DNA of 64,000 nt from contig OY720344.1 of the NCBI GenBank assembly GCA_963082975.1, positions 32,275,172 to 32,339,171 on the forward strand, in the 5' to 3' direction. The notes beneath the pieces are model-generated. The model was not told where the DNA came from, did not search any database, and worked only from the letters and a program-made list of their open reading frames with translations. Shown here piece after piece: positions 1 to 10,653 of this stretch (positions within the stretch are counted from its first letter, which is position 1; the number at the start of each line of letters is the position of its first letter). Source of the DNA: Labia minor. Taxonomy: Eukaryota; Arthropoda; Insecta; Dermaptera; Spongiphoridae. Both the position numbers and the translations under genes were made by a program.

Positions 1-447
1 TCAACCGATTTTGATGAAATTTGGTATATTTACTTAATGCATCAGTGGGATGAATTGATCAACTTTTGGTGCAAATCCGGAAACCGGAAGTGGTAGTATT
101 AGCGAACGACGATAGGAAAGGAAGGGTTATTTTCACACCAAATTTCACCTGAGGAGGTTTATTTATATATCACCACGAATCATGCACTTTGTATTGGTTT
201 TACCCTCGAGAAAAATCATATTTATTAGTTTTTTCTTGATTTAAAAGTATATGACGTCACAGCCTGGTCTTGCATATATATTATAAATAAAATAAAATTA
301 AAAATGTTTATATTTATTATTTATGTATCCATATCTGTTTTTTATTACATTAATAGATATATTAAAATTATTTGAAATTGTTTCTGTAGCTGGAAATTAA
401 TTTACTTCAAACCGTCGGTCGGTTCGGACCTGGCCACAGGTCAACTT
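1..447 (-). repeat. R1 interspersed repeat, copy A, cut by window edge
   Basis: This is the reverse complement of the R1 unit seen in full at 6,230 and 13,339. Present are the 'aaatttcatcaaaatcgg' box (reverse), the 'ttccggtttccgg' block, one TGACGTCA palindrome at about 252-259, and the outer end at 421-447 carrying the 'cgaaccgaccgacgg' block and 'aagttgacctgtgg'. The part with the second internal duplicate and the GGACAGAC-type tandem repeat lies outside the window. No coding potential is seen. Compared with other copies, the segment between the two palindromes is lost. Confidence 0.9.
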
Positions 448-1284
448 ATTATTAAATGATTTTATTAGTTTGACTTGTATGTAAATAACTTTTTTATAAG
501 TGAATTTTCATTCATATCCAAGGGTAATGTTATACTTAAAATTTTATATATATGTTTTAGTAATTGCATAATGCATAAATTCAATGGCTGTGATTTTATT
601 TTGATTAGAGTCATCCGATCACCGTCAAAAGGACATCATGTGAACTTTTTAAATGTTTTAAATAAAAAAAAATAATATAAAAATGTTAGATATTCAATTT
701 TATATTAGGAAATTGTTATTATTATTATTAATTTACTAGATTTTTAACAAATCATTTTGAGAAATTTGAACATTTTTCAATTGTTTATAAAAAACATATT
801 CATTGTCAAAATTAATAATATAAAAGTAATAGAAATGTTGTCAACATTAGACAATAGAAAACAAAGGTAAGAATCTTTGGTGTCCGTTGTGGCGTAATGA
901 GGATTGCTAACCGTTCCGACAGCAGATGAACGCCATTGATATATTCGTGACGAGGAAGTGAATGCTCTCTCTCGACTGACATCATCGTCAAGGTTGTCTA
1001 ACCGAAACGTAGATCTGTTTACGTAAAAAAATATCCAGGGCCAGGGCCAACCAAGACGACCATCTTCAGTGAAAAAGAAAAATGAAATTCAAAAATACGT
1101 TCAGATTCAAAGTACAATAATTTATTTTGTCAAGTGTGAAAATATTTATGATAATGGGATTATATGACCATGTTCACCGTCGTAGGGAGTGAAAGTTAGG
1201 AGACTTAAAATTCTCTTTCATTCTCCCTCTCCGCCCAGTCATCCCATTTAGATGGAAGACAACGTGTTAACAAATCTAAAAAAT
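448..1284. other. AT-rich non-genic stretch
   Basis: Mostly A/T runs with no durable reading frame. A segment of more balanced composition at about 870-1,080 and another at 1,165-1,255 stand out, but all frames are interrupted and no domain is recognisable. They could be unique intronic or intergenic sequence. Confidence 0.6.
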
Positions 1285-2152
1285 CTGGAGTGTCTCCACT
1301 TTTAACTATTTCGCGAATTTGAATTGGATTAATCGACATATATTTAAATTTAATTTAATTAATTAAATTATAAATTAAGTATAATTAATTTGAATTAATT
1401 AATTAATTTAAAAAATTAAATTTACAGTATACTATTCTTATTCAATTAAATTAAATAATTATCATATATTAAATTAACTTTAAAACCTTTACCTTCATTT
1501 TTAAGTCAAAATTTAACACACTGACTGCCAGTCACTTAGAGTTACATTGATAGTTCATTTCTTCACATGGAAGTAGATTTTACCCAGTTGCGAACATATT
1601 TATTGTAAGAAATATGACTTGAATATAGTAATAAAGGATAAATATGTTATACCTACGTATTACGCGCCAGGGCGTGTTTGGCACTTTGTTGATAATACCA
1701 CGTCACTCGCTGGCGCGTGATTAGGAGTCAACGTGTTAAAAAATTTTAAAAAATAATTCCGATACTCTCAGCGATTCAATCAAGCTGAAATTCTATTTAT
1801 AGCAGTTTTATACAACTTTTAATCGTGTGAAAAACTATCAAACATATATCTTTATTTTTACGGTCAGTTTAGAGGAAACAAATGAAAACGTGGTAGGTAA
1901 TGGTCATCTTCCGGATGAGCTACATTTCTCAAAAGTTCATAGAAAATTACGAATTTTAAATAATGCCCGTGTACCGAATTTCATTTTTCTAGCTCAAATC
2001 GTTTTTGTCTACATACACACACACACACACATATACATTTTTCTCAACCTTAGTGAAAATGACTCAGGGACCTTCAAAACGTATAAAAACATCAAAATCT
2101 CGACATCAAAAATTTTGGTGATCGTAATCCTATCTCTGGCGAAATAAAATAA
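1285..2152 (+). repeat. R2 interspersed repeat, copy 1
   Basis: Matches the copies at 37,878 and 62,640 (reverse). The shared order is: 'ctggagtgtctccact' start, AT-rich block, a 'gtttggc..tttgttgat' block flanked by GCGCCAG and CTGGCGC (potential stem, about 1,665-1,720), 'gcgattcaatcaagctg', 'aatttcatttttctagctc', an (AC)n tract at about 2,011-2,031, 'gactcagggacc', and a 3' end related to the R2 terminal hairpin. In this copy the hairpin is degraded ('gcgaaataaa' in place of 'gcgagatag'). It carries no protein; the 106-codon open frame across it is fortuitous. Confidence 0.85.
1513..1739. mobile_element. Possible TTAA-flanked MITE within R2
   Basis: The segment is bounded by TTAA at 1,513-1,516 and 1,736-1,739. 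Next to these are imperfect inverted ends: left 'cacactgactgccagtcac', right (reverse) 'cacgttgactcctaatcac', about 14 of 19 positions alike. TTAA duplications with such ends are typical of piggyBac-type non-autonomous elements. Against this, the right half of the segment also occurs in the other two R2 copies, so it may simply be part of R2. Confidence 0.3.
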
Positions 2153-3591
2153 TAATTTGATAACAAATAATATTAATTTTAAAAATTATCTTAGAACTAT
2201 TACAAACAAGAAAAAGAATAGAATGTTTTTAAGATAAAATAAATTTTGAACCTCGGAAAATTGAGAAAATGATAAATTGACTTTCAAATATTTTATTTTT
2301 TTTACTCATGAAATTATATGTGTATGTATATTTAAATTTTAAATCTCTTCAAAATATTTGCTAATGAAATCTATTTTTTAATATTTACATAGATCTACAT
2401 AATTGAGCAGAAGATAATCTAATTAATTTTTTTTCAAGATTTATATTTTAAATTAGAAGAATATAATTAAAAACTCGTTACTGGACGCTCGGACAGTGCA
2501 GTCGCTTGATAACGATTGCAGAAGTAGCAATCGAAACGTTGTGTATATTTTTTGTATTTGTTGAATAAATTTACAATAACAAATATCAATATGTAGTATT
2601 ATTTGCAAATTCCCTTATAAAATTAAAAGTAATGAATATGGATACACTAGCAGTGAGTAATATTATCAATGTTATATAATAAAATATATAATACTTTTCA
2701 TAATTGAAAAAAAAATCTTTGAAAAAAAGAAATGATGTCAGCAGCAATTATTACCTCTCAAATGATCATCATGAATTTAAATTTTTTCTTTATTCTACCT
2801 CCTTTTCTGTAAATCAACATGTAACTAAATATATCGAAGAAAATTTTTGAAAATGTTTTCAACTTTTGACCTCGAAAATTCCCATGAAGTAGGCGGATCC
2901 TATTAAATTCTCATGATCTCATCACTTTCTTTATTAAATTGTTTTCCCTTCGAGCTAAATATACTGTAGGATGGATGTAGAACCAATGGTGAGTCCCCTA
3001 AGTGAAGTTAATCAATCGATAAAATATTCTTTGATTTCTTTCATTCAATAAATTATTGATTTATTTTATATATGAACTAAGATCATTTGGACAGAATTAA
3101 GATTGATATAAATACTAAATTAAATTGATTGAAAAATTCCATTCATTTTGAATGAAATGTAAATAAATAAGTAGGTAGATTGCTTTATTCTTTTAATATC
3201 ACACATTACAATCATAAAAAATTCCAATATAATCAATCGATTCATACACTTAACACTACTAACCGGATTATTAAAGAAAGAGATATATATTATAATATTA
3301 ATTAATACACAATAATTTAAATATTTATAATTTAATTAATAATCATTTATATATATCATTTTTATATCTTTTTATAATATATATATAGTAGTACATTAAT
3401 ATTTCAAAATATAGATAATTTTTGCATTATTTTTCTCTATAGATAAACGCAAATAAAGTTCTAACAACTAAACTATATTCGAAGTTTAACAATCAATCGA
3501 ACGCTCGAAATGTCGCTCTACGATCTGGATTTCCGGAGTAATTTGAATATGAATTTGTCTTTAGGAAAATATCTGGAGCACAGACCATCTG
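2153..3591. other. AT-rich stretch with a hairpin motif at 2,500-2,540
   Basis: Largely A/T with scattered homopolymers. At about 2,477-2,580 a more balanced block contains a 7-bp stem ('cgattgc' with 'gcaatcg') followed directly by GAAAC, then 'gttgaataaatttac'. This is reminiscent of the tail of retroelements with hammerhead-like motifs, but the upstream core is degenerate. Nothing else is supported. Confidence 0.45.
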
Positions 3592-3746
3592 ATTGTTTTC
3601 ACACCAAATTTCACATGTGGAGATTTTTACATATCTCCACGAATCATGCATTTTCTTAACAGAAAAAAGTATTTTTATCATGATGTCTGTCTGTCTGTCC
3701 GTCTGTCCGTCTGTCTGTCCGTCTGTCTGTCCGTCTGTCTGTCCGT
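3592..3746 (-). repeat. R1 fragment (3' part only)
   Basis: The reverse complement of the last part of R1: 'gaaatttggtgtgaaaac', the 'ggagatatgtaaaaatctcc' hairpin, 'atgcatgattcgtgg', 'aaaaatacttttttctg' and the octamer tandem repeat. The outermost 'cgtcggtcggt' end is missing and unrelated sequence begins at about 3,592. The rest of R1 beyond the tandem repeat is also missing, so both ends are truncated. Confidence 0.85.
3683..3746. repeat. Octamer tandem repeat (TGTCTGTCCG-type)
   Basis: About eight units built from TGTC/TGTCCGTC. It is an expansion of the short GGACAGAC array found in every R1 copy at this place, so it belongs to the repeat and is not an independent satellite. Its regular unit without unique spacers rules out a CRISPR array. 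Confidence 0.85.
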
Positions 3747-6229
3747 TTTCAATAAATATATATATATTATATTTAATATAATTATATGATTATGATTTAT
3801 CAAATAAATTCTTTATATTATTTGAAATTCTTTGTTTTAAGATTGATTTTAAGAATTGGATTTAAGATTATAACGAGAAATTTATTATTCTAAAATAGAA
3901 TAAGTGTTTTGTTTTTTTATTTTCTAATATTTTAGATTCATTTACAATAATCCCCTCGTCTGTAGCATACATATACATTTTACAAAAAAGCATGTTAATC
4001 CTATTTTGGAAGAAATTACTGAGTTAGGTTATATAAAATTGTAAAATTGCATATAAACAAAGAAGTCTTTATGAGTATTATTTAATATCAAATAAACAAG
4101 TGTCGATTCAACGACTTATAATATTATATTAACAAAAAAATAAAAAATAATAACTGAACATGTAAAAATTATTACCAATATGGATAGCAACTTTCTTCTG
4201 TATGATTTAACTTTAATCACCGCTGCCCTCTGATGAAGTTGACAGATGTTTTTGAAAAAAACTAACTGGTTAAGAGTGATTTCTTGTGAATCTTTTTGCT
4301 TCTCTTTATACATTTCTACATATGGAGCTAAAGCGCCTGTTAAATTTCTTCAAATTATGAAGGCACGCTATTCTGATTCATTTCAAGAACTTTTTCCTGA
4401 AGTTAACAACCAAGTTTTTTAAAAAAATGTCATTTTTTCTTTCACAATCTCTACATCTTCTTTTGAATAATTTTTATCCTCATTATTATCGTCTATGAAA
4501 AATCCTTGGAATAACGAATTTTATTAACACGAAGTTGGAAAAATATGATAGTAAAAAGCTTTCTGTGCAATTATAGAAATGTCTATAATCAAAATTTTTA
4601 AAACCAATTCTTGTATATATATACATATATATATATAAATATTTGTGTCTTCGGATCTCAACACCACTTTCCTTTGAGCGTTCCTATCTTAAGCCACCTC
4701 CATCCAACTTCTTTCTTTTCTCTCCTAACTTCCTCTTTATATATTGATTGTCTTCTTGATTTTTGATTGTTCATATAATTTATATTTATTAGATATTTAT
4801 TAAAATAGTTTTCTTTGAACTTAGAGGACTAAATTTATTTTTCTGTTGTAGCTATCTAGACACATCTATAAGTTATTTAATTATTGGTATAATTACTATA
4901 TTTTATAATTATTTTTAAATTTCAATAAATAATCACGTTTTGATTTTCATTCAAAAAGATTTCTAAATGCAATGTATAATCGAATTGAATAAAAGTTTCA
5001 AGTTTAAATTGAATTTCTTTAGGATACTTGAAAAGCGAATTGATTATATTGTCTTTGCTTTCAGAAAATGAGAAGGAGGGAAAGAATTTCTATTTGTAAC
5101 TTGTCCTTTAGAAAAATTATTATCCCAGATCTAAATGGTAATTATCCAATTGATCGCGACCCTTGTGAACGTTGAACAATCTACTTTGAAGAGGGCACTA
5201 AGTACCCTCCACTCAATCCAGCAATTCGAATTAAAATTGAATTTAATTTATAAAAAAAGAGAGAAAGGGAGAGTAAATGAGAGAAAAAGAAGGGAAAAAA
5301 ATGAAGAGAATAAGTTAAGCGTTTTTTTTATCAAGAACTAATCAAATGAAGGCAAACGATAAAAACCCGAAGGCCTCTTTGAAAGTAATACGATCAGGGC
5401 GTAACACGAATAATCTCCACAATTGATGAGCTGATCTTTCTCTTCGTATCTTTTTTTCCAATTGGGATCTTTATTTACTTTTATAGACTCTACTAGAAGA
5501 ACATGAAGAAAAAATACTTTCTCTGAAGAGATGGTTAGATCAATAAAAAAAAATACTAATAAAATAAATATTTGAAGATATCTTTCAGGGAAGAAAATTG
5601 CAATGTATATAATACATTTACTCAATGAGGGAGTAAATATTATAACGAGTTTGTGACCCACCAGGAAGAATCACGTTCTTATCACTCACTTCTTGGGGAG
5701 AGGGTCATGGAACTTGAAAACTAATATTTAATCAGATTCATCACCTTTTAAACTTAAAAAAAAGAATCGAATTACTTTTTCAACAAAATTTTTTTATCTA
5801 TTTATATTTAATATTAGAAAATTGATGTATGAATATTTACATTTTTTTTTTTTTTGGAATTTTAAAACACATTTATTTTTTAATTTGAATGAATTTTGAG
5901 ATCTATATTCATTTTAGCCAGCCTTTGCATTAATTTTAAATTAATTAAAATCTTAAATCAAAGTTTGATTCCTCCAGCAAAGAAAGCATTCAATAATTTT
6001 TATTATTGAAAAACAACAAATTTCTTTTTAGATTATGGTTTATGGTATACAAATGAGATGATATAACTTTTCCTTAGAATTTTTTAATTGGAAATAAAAT
6101 TGTTTTTTTATTGAAAAGAAAATTAACGTATTAATGTATTTTTATAAATAAAAAAAATGTTTTATATAGAAAATGTAATTTATTTTTTTCATACAATTTG
6201 TCTTGGTCTTGTGTGATTACTCTTAAAGA
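3747..6229. other. AT-rich non-genic stretch
   Basis: About 2.5 kb with no recognised transposon or gene. Short blocks of more balanced composition occur at 4,640-4,740 and 5,090-5,230. A 107-codon minus-strand open frame (5,338-5,661) has a hydrophobic, low-complexity composition and no recognisable domain, so I do not call it a gene. A (TA)n tract lies at 4,613-4,640. Confidence 0.55.
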
Positions 6230-7012
6230 TAAGTTGACCTGTGCCCAGGTCCGAACCGACCGACGGTTTGAAATAAATTAGTTTCCAGCTACAGAAACAA
6301 TTTCAAATAATTTTAATATATCTATTAATGTAATAAAAAACAGATATGGATATAACATAAATATTTTTAATTTTATTTTATTTATAATATATATGTAAGA
6401 CCAGGCTGTGACGTCATGAATGGCTGGATTACGTCATATAATTTTAAATTAAGAAAAAAACTAATAAAGATATGATTTTTCTCGAGAATAAAACCGCCAC
6501 AAAATGCATGATTCGTGGTGATATGTAAAAATCTCCTTATGTGAAATTTGGTGTGAAAATAACCCTTCCCTTCCTATCGTCGATCGCTAGTACTACCACT
6601 TCCGGATTCCGGATTTGCACCAAAAGTTGATCAATTCATCCCACTGATGCATTAAGTAAATATACCAAATTTCATTAAAATCGGTTGAGCCGTTCAGGCT
6701 GTACACATCTATACGGACGGACAGACATCATGCTAAAAATACTTTTTTCTGTTAAGAAAATGCATGATTCGTGGAGATATGTAAAAATCTCCACATGTGA
6801 AATTTGGTGTGAAAACAATACCTCCCTTACTATCGTCGGTCGGTAAAAATTGAAAGTGTGATTTATTGAGTTTTTAATAAATTTTATTTTTTGTTATAAA
6901 CAAAATTGAATTCTATTTTAAAATAATATTTGAAAGAATTTAATTTATTAAATATTTTATTGTTATTTAAAAATATCTAGTTAACTAAATAATTTTTTTA
7001 TTGATGCACTTC
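6230..7012 (+). repeat. R1 interspersed repeat, copy B, with 3' extension
   Basis: A complete R1 unit (6,230-6,849) followed by about 160 bp that recur after copy C at 13,966-14,130. Order within R1: 'aagttgacctgtg', 'cgaaccgaccgacgg', an AT-rich core, paired palindromes (the first TGACGTCA intact, the second mutated to TTACGTCA), duplicate unit 1 (6,503-6,590), the 'ttccgg' block, 'aaatttcattaaaatcgg', a short GGACAGAC array, duplicate unit 2 (6,757-6,849) ending in 'cgtcggtcggtaaaaa'. No open frame of useful length is present, so it is non-autonomous. Class unknown. Confidence 0.92.
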
Positions 7013-7133
7013 CGGTTTCCGGATTTGCACCAAAAGTTGATCAATTCATCCCACTGATGCATTAAGTAAATATACCAAATTTCATCAAAATCCGTTGAGC
7101 CGTTCAGGCTGTACACATCATACGGACGGACCA
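7010..7133 (+). repeat. R1 internal fragment
   Basis: An internal piece of R1 only: from 'ttccggtttccgg' through 'aagttgatcaattcatccc', the 'aaatttcatcaaaatccg' box and 'ctgtacacatc' to 'acggacgga'. It joins copy B's 3' extension directly at 'gatgcactt', where copy C has different sequence, so the junction is specific to this locus. Confidence 0.88.
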
Positions 7134-7199
7134 CCACTCTTTTTTCCTCTTCTTACAATATTCTTATTTGATGTTTAAAAAATAGATTATATATATATA

Positions 7200-7750
7200 C
7201 TAGCTGCTCCGAGCGCCTTCGGCGCTCTCCACACCTAGACGGGGGCTCCGCCCCCTGTACCCCCCCGAGTGTCCCTATATTCTGAGCTATAACCAACTAA
7301 CTCCTACCCTGTCCCATCTCTATAGTTTTTTTATATATGTTTATTTATGCAGAAAAAATTAATTGACATAATTATTAATTTAATTAAATAAAATTTAATT
7401 TAATTAAATAAAATTTAATTTAATAAAATAAAATTATTTAATAAATTATTAAAATATATATCGATATATATATATATATATAAAAAGATTTTTATCTGCA
7501 CATTCCTCAGAATTTATATTACCGCCAAATTAACGCCACCAGCGCCTCTATGATCTAGCATTATAACTAAACTAATTTTATTTAAATTCCACCCCCTGGA
7601 CACACCTTACCAATTAGCGGTTTTATAAAGGAAGTCTGACATGCCCTGAGACCTACTGAATATACATAAAAAATTTCATAAGAATCGGTCCAGCCGTTTC
7701 GGAGGAGTATTTTTTCAAAGTTTTGTGACACGAGAATTTTATATATAAGA
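7200..7750 (-). mobile_element. Non-autonomous Helitron
   Basis: On the minus strand it begins with TC ('tcttatatataaaattctcg', from 7,750) and ends with CTAG (7,203-7,200) inside an A/T target (A at 7,199, T at 7,751). Just before the CTAG end is a perfect GAGCGCC-GAA-GGCGCTC hairpin (about 7,212-7,228), and further in is a second GGGGGC/GCCCCC stem. TC start, 3' hairpin about ten bases before CTRR and A-T insertion are the Helitron hallmarks. The 5' end carries an 'accgattcttatgaaat' box related to those in R1 and R2. No Rep/helicase coding sequence is present. Confidence 0.85.
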
Positions 7751-7999
7751 TATATATATATATAGAATAATTAGTAAATTTGAAATAAAATATCTGAAGG
7801 GTGAGAACAGGTTCTAGGATTATGACCGCCCCGGGCAAAACAAAATTTGGCACCCTTTCATACAAATTATCTTTTTAAAATAAATAAAAATCAACTTTTT
7901 AGAGATTAAAAAGCATTTGTCTCATCATCAATGTTGCGTGAAAAAAGCCATAAAAATTCTTCTAAAAATATAAATAAAATATAAATATGAAATACCGAA

Positions 8000-8216
8000 T
8001 TGATTTGACTCCAACAATGAAATTATCTCACAAACAAATACCTATTTTGATGTTCTCGACAAATCTTATTTTTTGGAAGGGATAAAAAAATTGGAGAAAA
8101 ACGTTGGATGAAGTGTATAGAGCTCAAAGGAGACTAGGTTGAAAAATAAAATAATTTTTTATCCAAAAACCTGGGTTTCATTCAAAAAATCACGGACTTA
8201 TTGACCTGTCCTCGTA
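8000..8216 (+). mobile_element. M1 mariner MITE, 5'-truncated
   Basis: The right half of the M1 family: 'gatttgactccaac' through the transposase C-terminal remnant to the right terminal repeat ending 'acctgtcctcgta'. The frame reads like the mariner tail FDSNNEIISQTN followed by YFLEGIKKLEKRW. The left terminal repeat and everything before it are missing. Orientation is that of the former transposase. Confidence 0.85.
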
Positions 8217-9549
8217 AAATGGAGGTTATCTCCTCCCTTCCTAAGTCATGAGCTTTATATTTCTAGGAAGCATCCAGCACCCCATTTCCTTTCCCGGGGG
8301 CATTGACTGTTTAATCAGATAATTTTATTTAAATCTAAATTTTTTGATTACATATTAACTATTCAAATTGATTCTATTAGTTAATATTATTTTAATTTTA
8401 TATTCTTAAATAAAATAAATTAAATATTTCATAAATATTTATAATATATAAATAATAATATTATAATAATATTTTGTTAAACAATTATTAATCAATTAAT
8501 TTAATTCTATCTACATTTTTTTTATAAAATTTAATTAGTTATATACTTTAATCTGTGTGATACTCTTTCACACCCATTAGATAAATATAATCTACCTAAA
8601 GTCTTTACAGTAACACATTCTAAAAATGAAGAGACCTTCTTCATAAAGTTTTGAACACATTTCATATTTATTTTAATTTTATAGTAATACTTTTAATGGA
8701 AATATCTTATTATTCATTTAAAATTGAACTCATTTTATTATTTAATGATTATTATCTTTTTTTTATTTTATGCATTTTGATTATTTCGGTAGAATTACTT
8801 GCCGAGGCAATATAATATATGGTGATATATCTAATTTAGTATTTAATATTTATTTATGTATTCAATTCCTGTTCTAACTTATTAGTAGTTTAGTATTCAA
8901 AATAAACAGTATTCACAGTCGATTTTAATAATAATGCTCATTATAAGTTGTATACTATTACTATCTCGAAAACTATAAGACATACAGAGTTGATTAAATT
9001 ATCAAACAATATCTATATCTAGAACCTATGTAAATTAAATTATCTGTTTCTCCATATCAACCATAATGGAGTTTTATTTAAATTTATTCAAAATAATAAA
9101 TAATAAATTAATAAATATTTAATTTTATATTTTCTAAAGATATCAACATATTTTATCATTAAAACCAGAAAAAATCTCTATTGATTAATAAAAAATATGG
9201 TTTGCTCTTTTAAATGAAAAAGTTAGATCTCATATTTTGAGAATCATGGAGTGAGTGGAACAAACTTTTTTAATTCATTAAAATAGTATCTTGATATAGA
9301 AATTGTAACTAAGCTTACGGATATATTTATTAAAATCTCCCTTTAGATAATTTAAATACAAATTTTTGTTATCTTTTATGTTTACGTTGAGATATATATA
9401 TACATATATATATATATGTTATATTGTAGATTTTTTTTTAGATTTTTGAAGGGAGTCTAAAAGTTTATACTCCTAAAAATTATAAAATGGGCATACGAAT
9501 TTTCTCTAACTAGAATTATATTATTTTTCATAATTTAATATATTAAAAG

Positions 9550-9588
<39 letters not shown>

Positions 9589-10493
9589 TGTAATATATAA
9601 GCATATAAATGCCCTTTAATAAAGAAATATAGTAAAAATACTAGAAATTAACATTTATAACAGACATAGATTTACAGAAATGTTCTCAATTAAAAAAGGA
9701 AAACTATCGTCATGAATTAAACTCATAAATAATCATAAATTTCATGACATGTTTCTTAAAACTTTCAATAGAACAAAAGGCCTGAAAAATGGCTGAAAAG
9801 ATAATAGAAGTATTTTAAATTGAAGAGAAAATATTTCAGAAATTCTTTCTTTTTAAAATTCATAAATTACTTGACATATGGTTATCAATATTAGCGAGAA
9901 GAGACCAAGTAACACATATGGGGGTGGGTTAGTGGAATGTTATCAGAAGCGTCTTGAGAGGGATAAATAGTTTACAATACTATACATGTAAGGACAAATA
10001 TTAATCAGTCTTGGGAATAGGTGGGAGAGAGACAAATCATCTTCTAAGTGAAATACAGTCTCAAAACAAGGCATCATGGTCGACCCCCCTTCAGAGTCGT
10101 CAGCCACAGAAGATTCATCAATAAAACACTGAAGGATTAACTGAAGACTCAAGTCTCTATTTGCTCTAACTATTCATACAAAATTTGATTTAATTTCTAA
10201 TATTAAATAACTAACTTTACTTTATTATCAGTTACCTCTTTATAATTTATTATGATACCAAATATAATTCTGTTAAATTTTTATTATTAAATATTAATTT
10301 TATCTTAATTTAATATTTGATTTTTCTTCTGAATGAATTCAACTTTACCCTTTCCCGAATCAACGGTCACTGTATTCACTAAACTATTTTCTATTCAAAA
10401 TTAACCAGATTCAACATTAAATTTATTAATTTTAAATCCATTTTTTTTCATAACCCAATCCATACTAAGCCTCCAATATACGACAATATATAT
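8217..10493. other. AT-rich non-genic stretch with a weak exon-like block
   Basis: Mostly A/T. A block at 8,225-8,310 is more balanced but unassigned. At 9,943-10,152 the minus strand has a 69-codon open frame of mixed, acidic composition (ESSVADDSEGG, then FHLEDDLSLSHL), which is less repetitive than other open frames here. It has no recognisable domain and no convincing splice pair, so I leave it uncalled. Confidence 0.5.
9550..9589. repeat. (CT)n/(AT)n compound microsatellite
   Basis: About nine CT units run directly into about eleven AT units. A simple sequence repeat; no association with a repeat family is seen. Confidence 0.9.
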
Positions 10494-10650
10494 ACGAAGT
10501 TTGTTCAAAAGAAAAGGTCAATTTTGAATTATTTATTTATTCATCAATATTCATTTTGTGTTCCCTTCAAAGAAATTTCCCTAAGATCTAATGCACTTAT
10601 GCCAGCGGTTCTTCCAATCGTCGAAGCACTTCTGAAATGCGCTTTTCGGT
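10494..10650 (-). mobile_element. Mariner fragment (same family as 54,692-55,582)
   Basis: Begins with the terminal repeat 'cgaagtttgttcaaaagaaa' and continues collinearly with the left end of the element at 54,692: a 'tttattcatcaatatt' block, 'gcacttatgccagcg', 'cttccaatc' and 'gaagcacttctgaa'. This is the end encoding the transposase C-terminus on the minus strand. It stops at about 10,650, where the mariner at 10,654 begins; the rest of this fragment does not resume after that element, so it was already truncated or lost its remainder. Confidence 0.85.
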
Positions 10651-10653
10651 ATA

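Noticed and set aside
1827-2147. 106-codon open frame as a small gene
   Set aside because: It lies wholly inside R2 and the equivalent frames in the other two copies are broken.
3683-3746. Regular tandem units as a CRISPR array
   Set aside because: Units are contiguous octamers without spacers and form part of R1 in an animal genome.
5338-5661. 107-codon minus-strand open frame as a membrane protein gene
   Set aside because: Hydrophobicity follows from T-rich codons in A/T-rich DNA; there is no domain, no splice or promoter context, and no homologous copy.
7795-8310. hAT-like element interrupted by the M1 fragment
   Set aside because: 'gccccgggcaaa' at 7,829 and 'tttcccgggggc' at 8,300 hint at inverted ends, but the similarity is short and no target duplication was found.
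9943-10152. Acidic minus-strand open frame as an exon
   Set aside because: Composition is suggestive, but no acceptor/donor pair fits the frame and no domain is recognised. Noted in the stretch description only.
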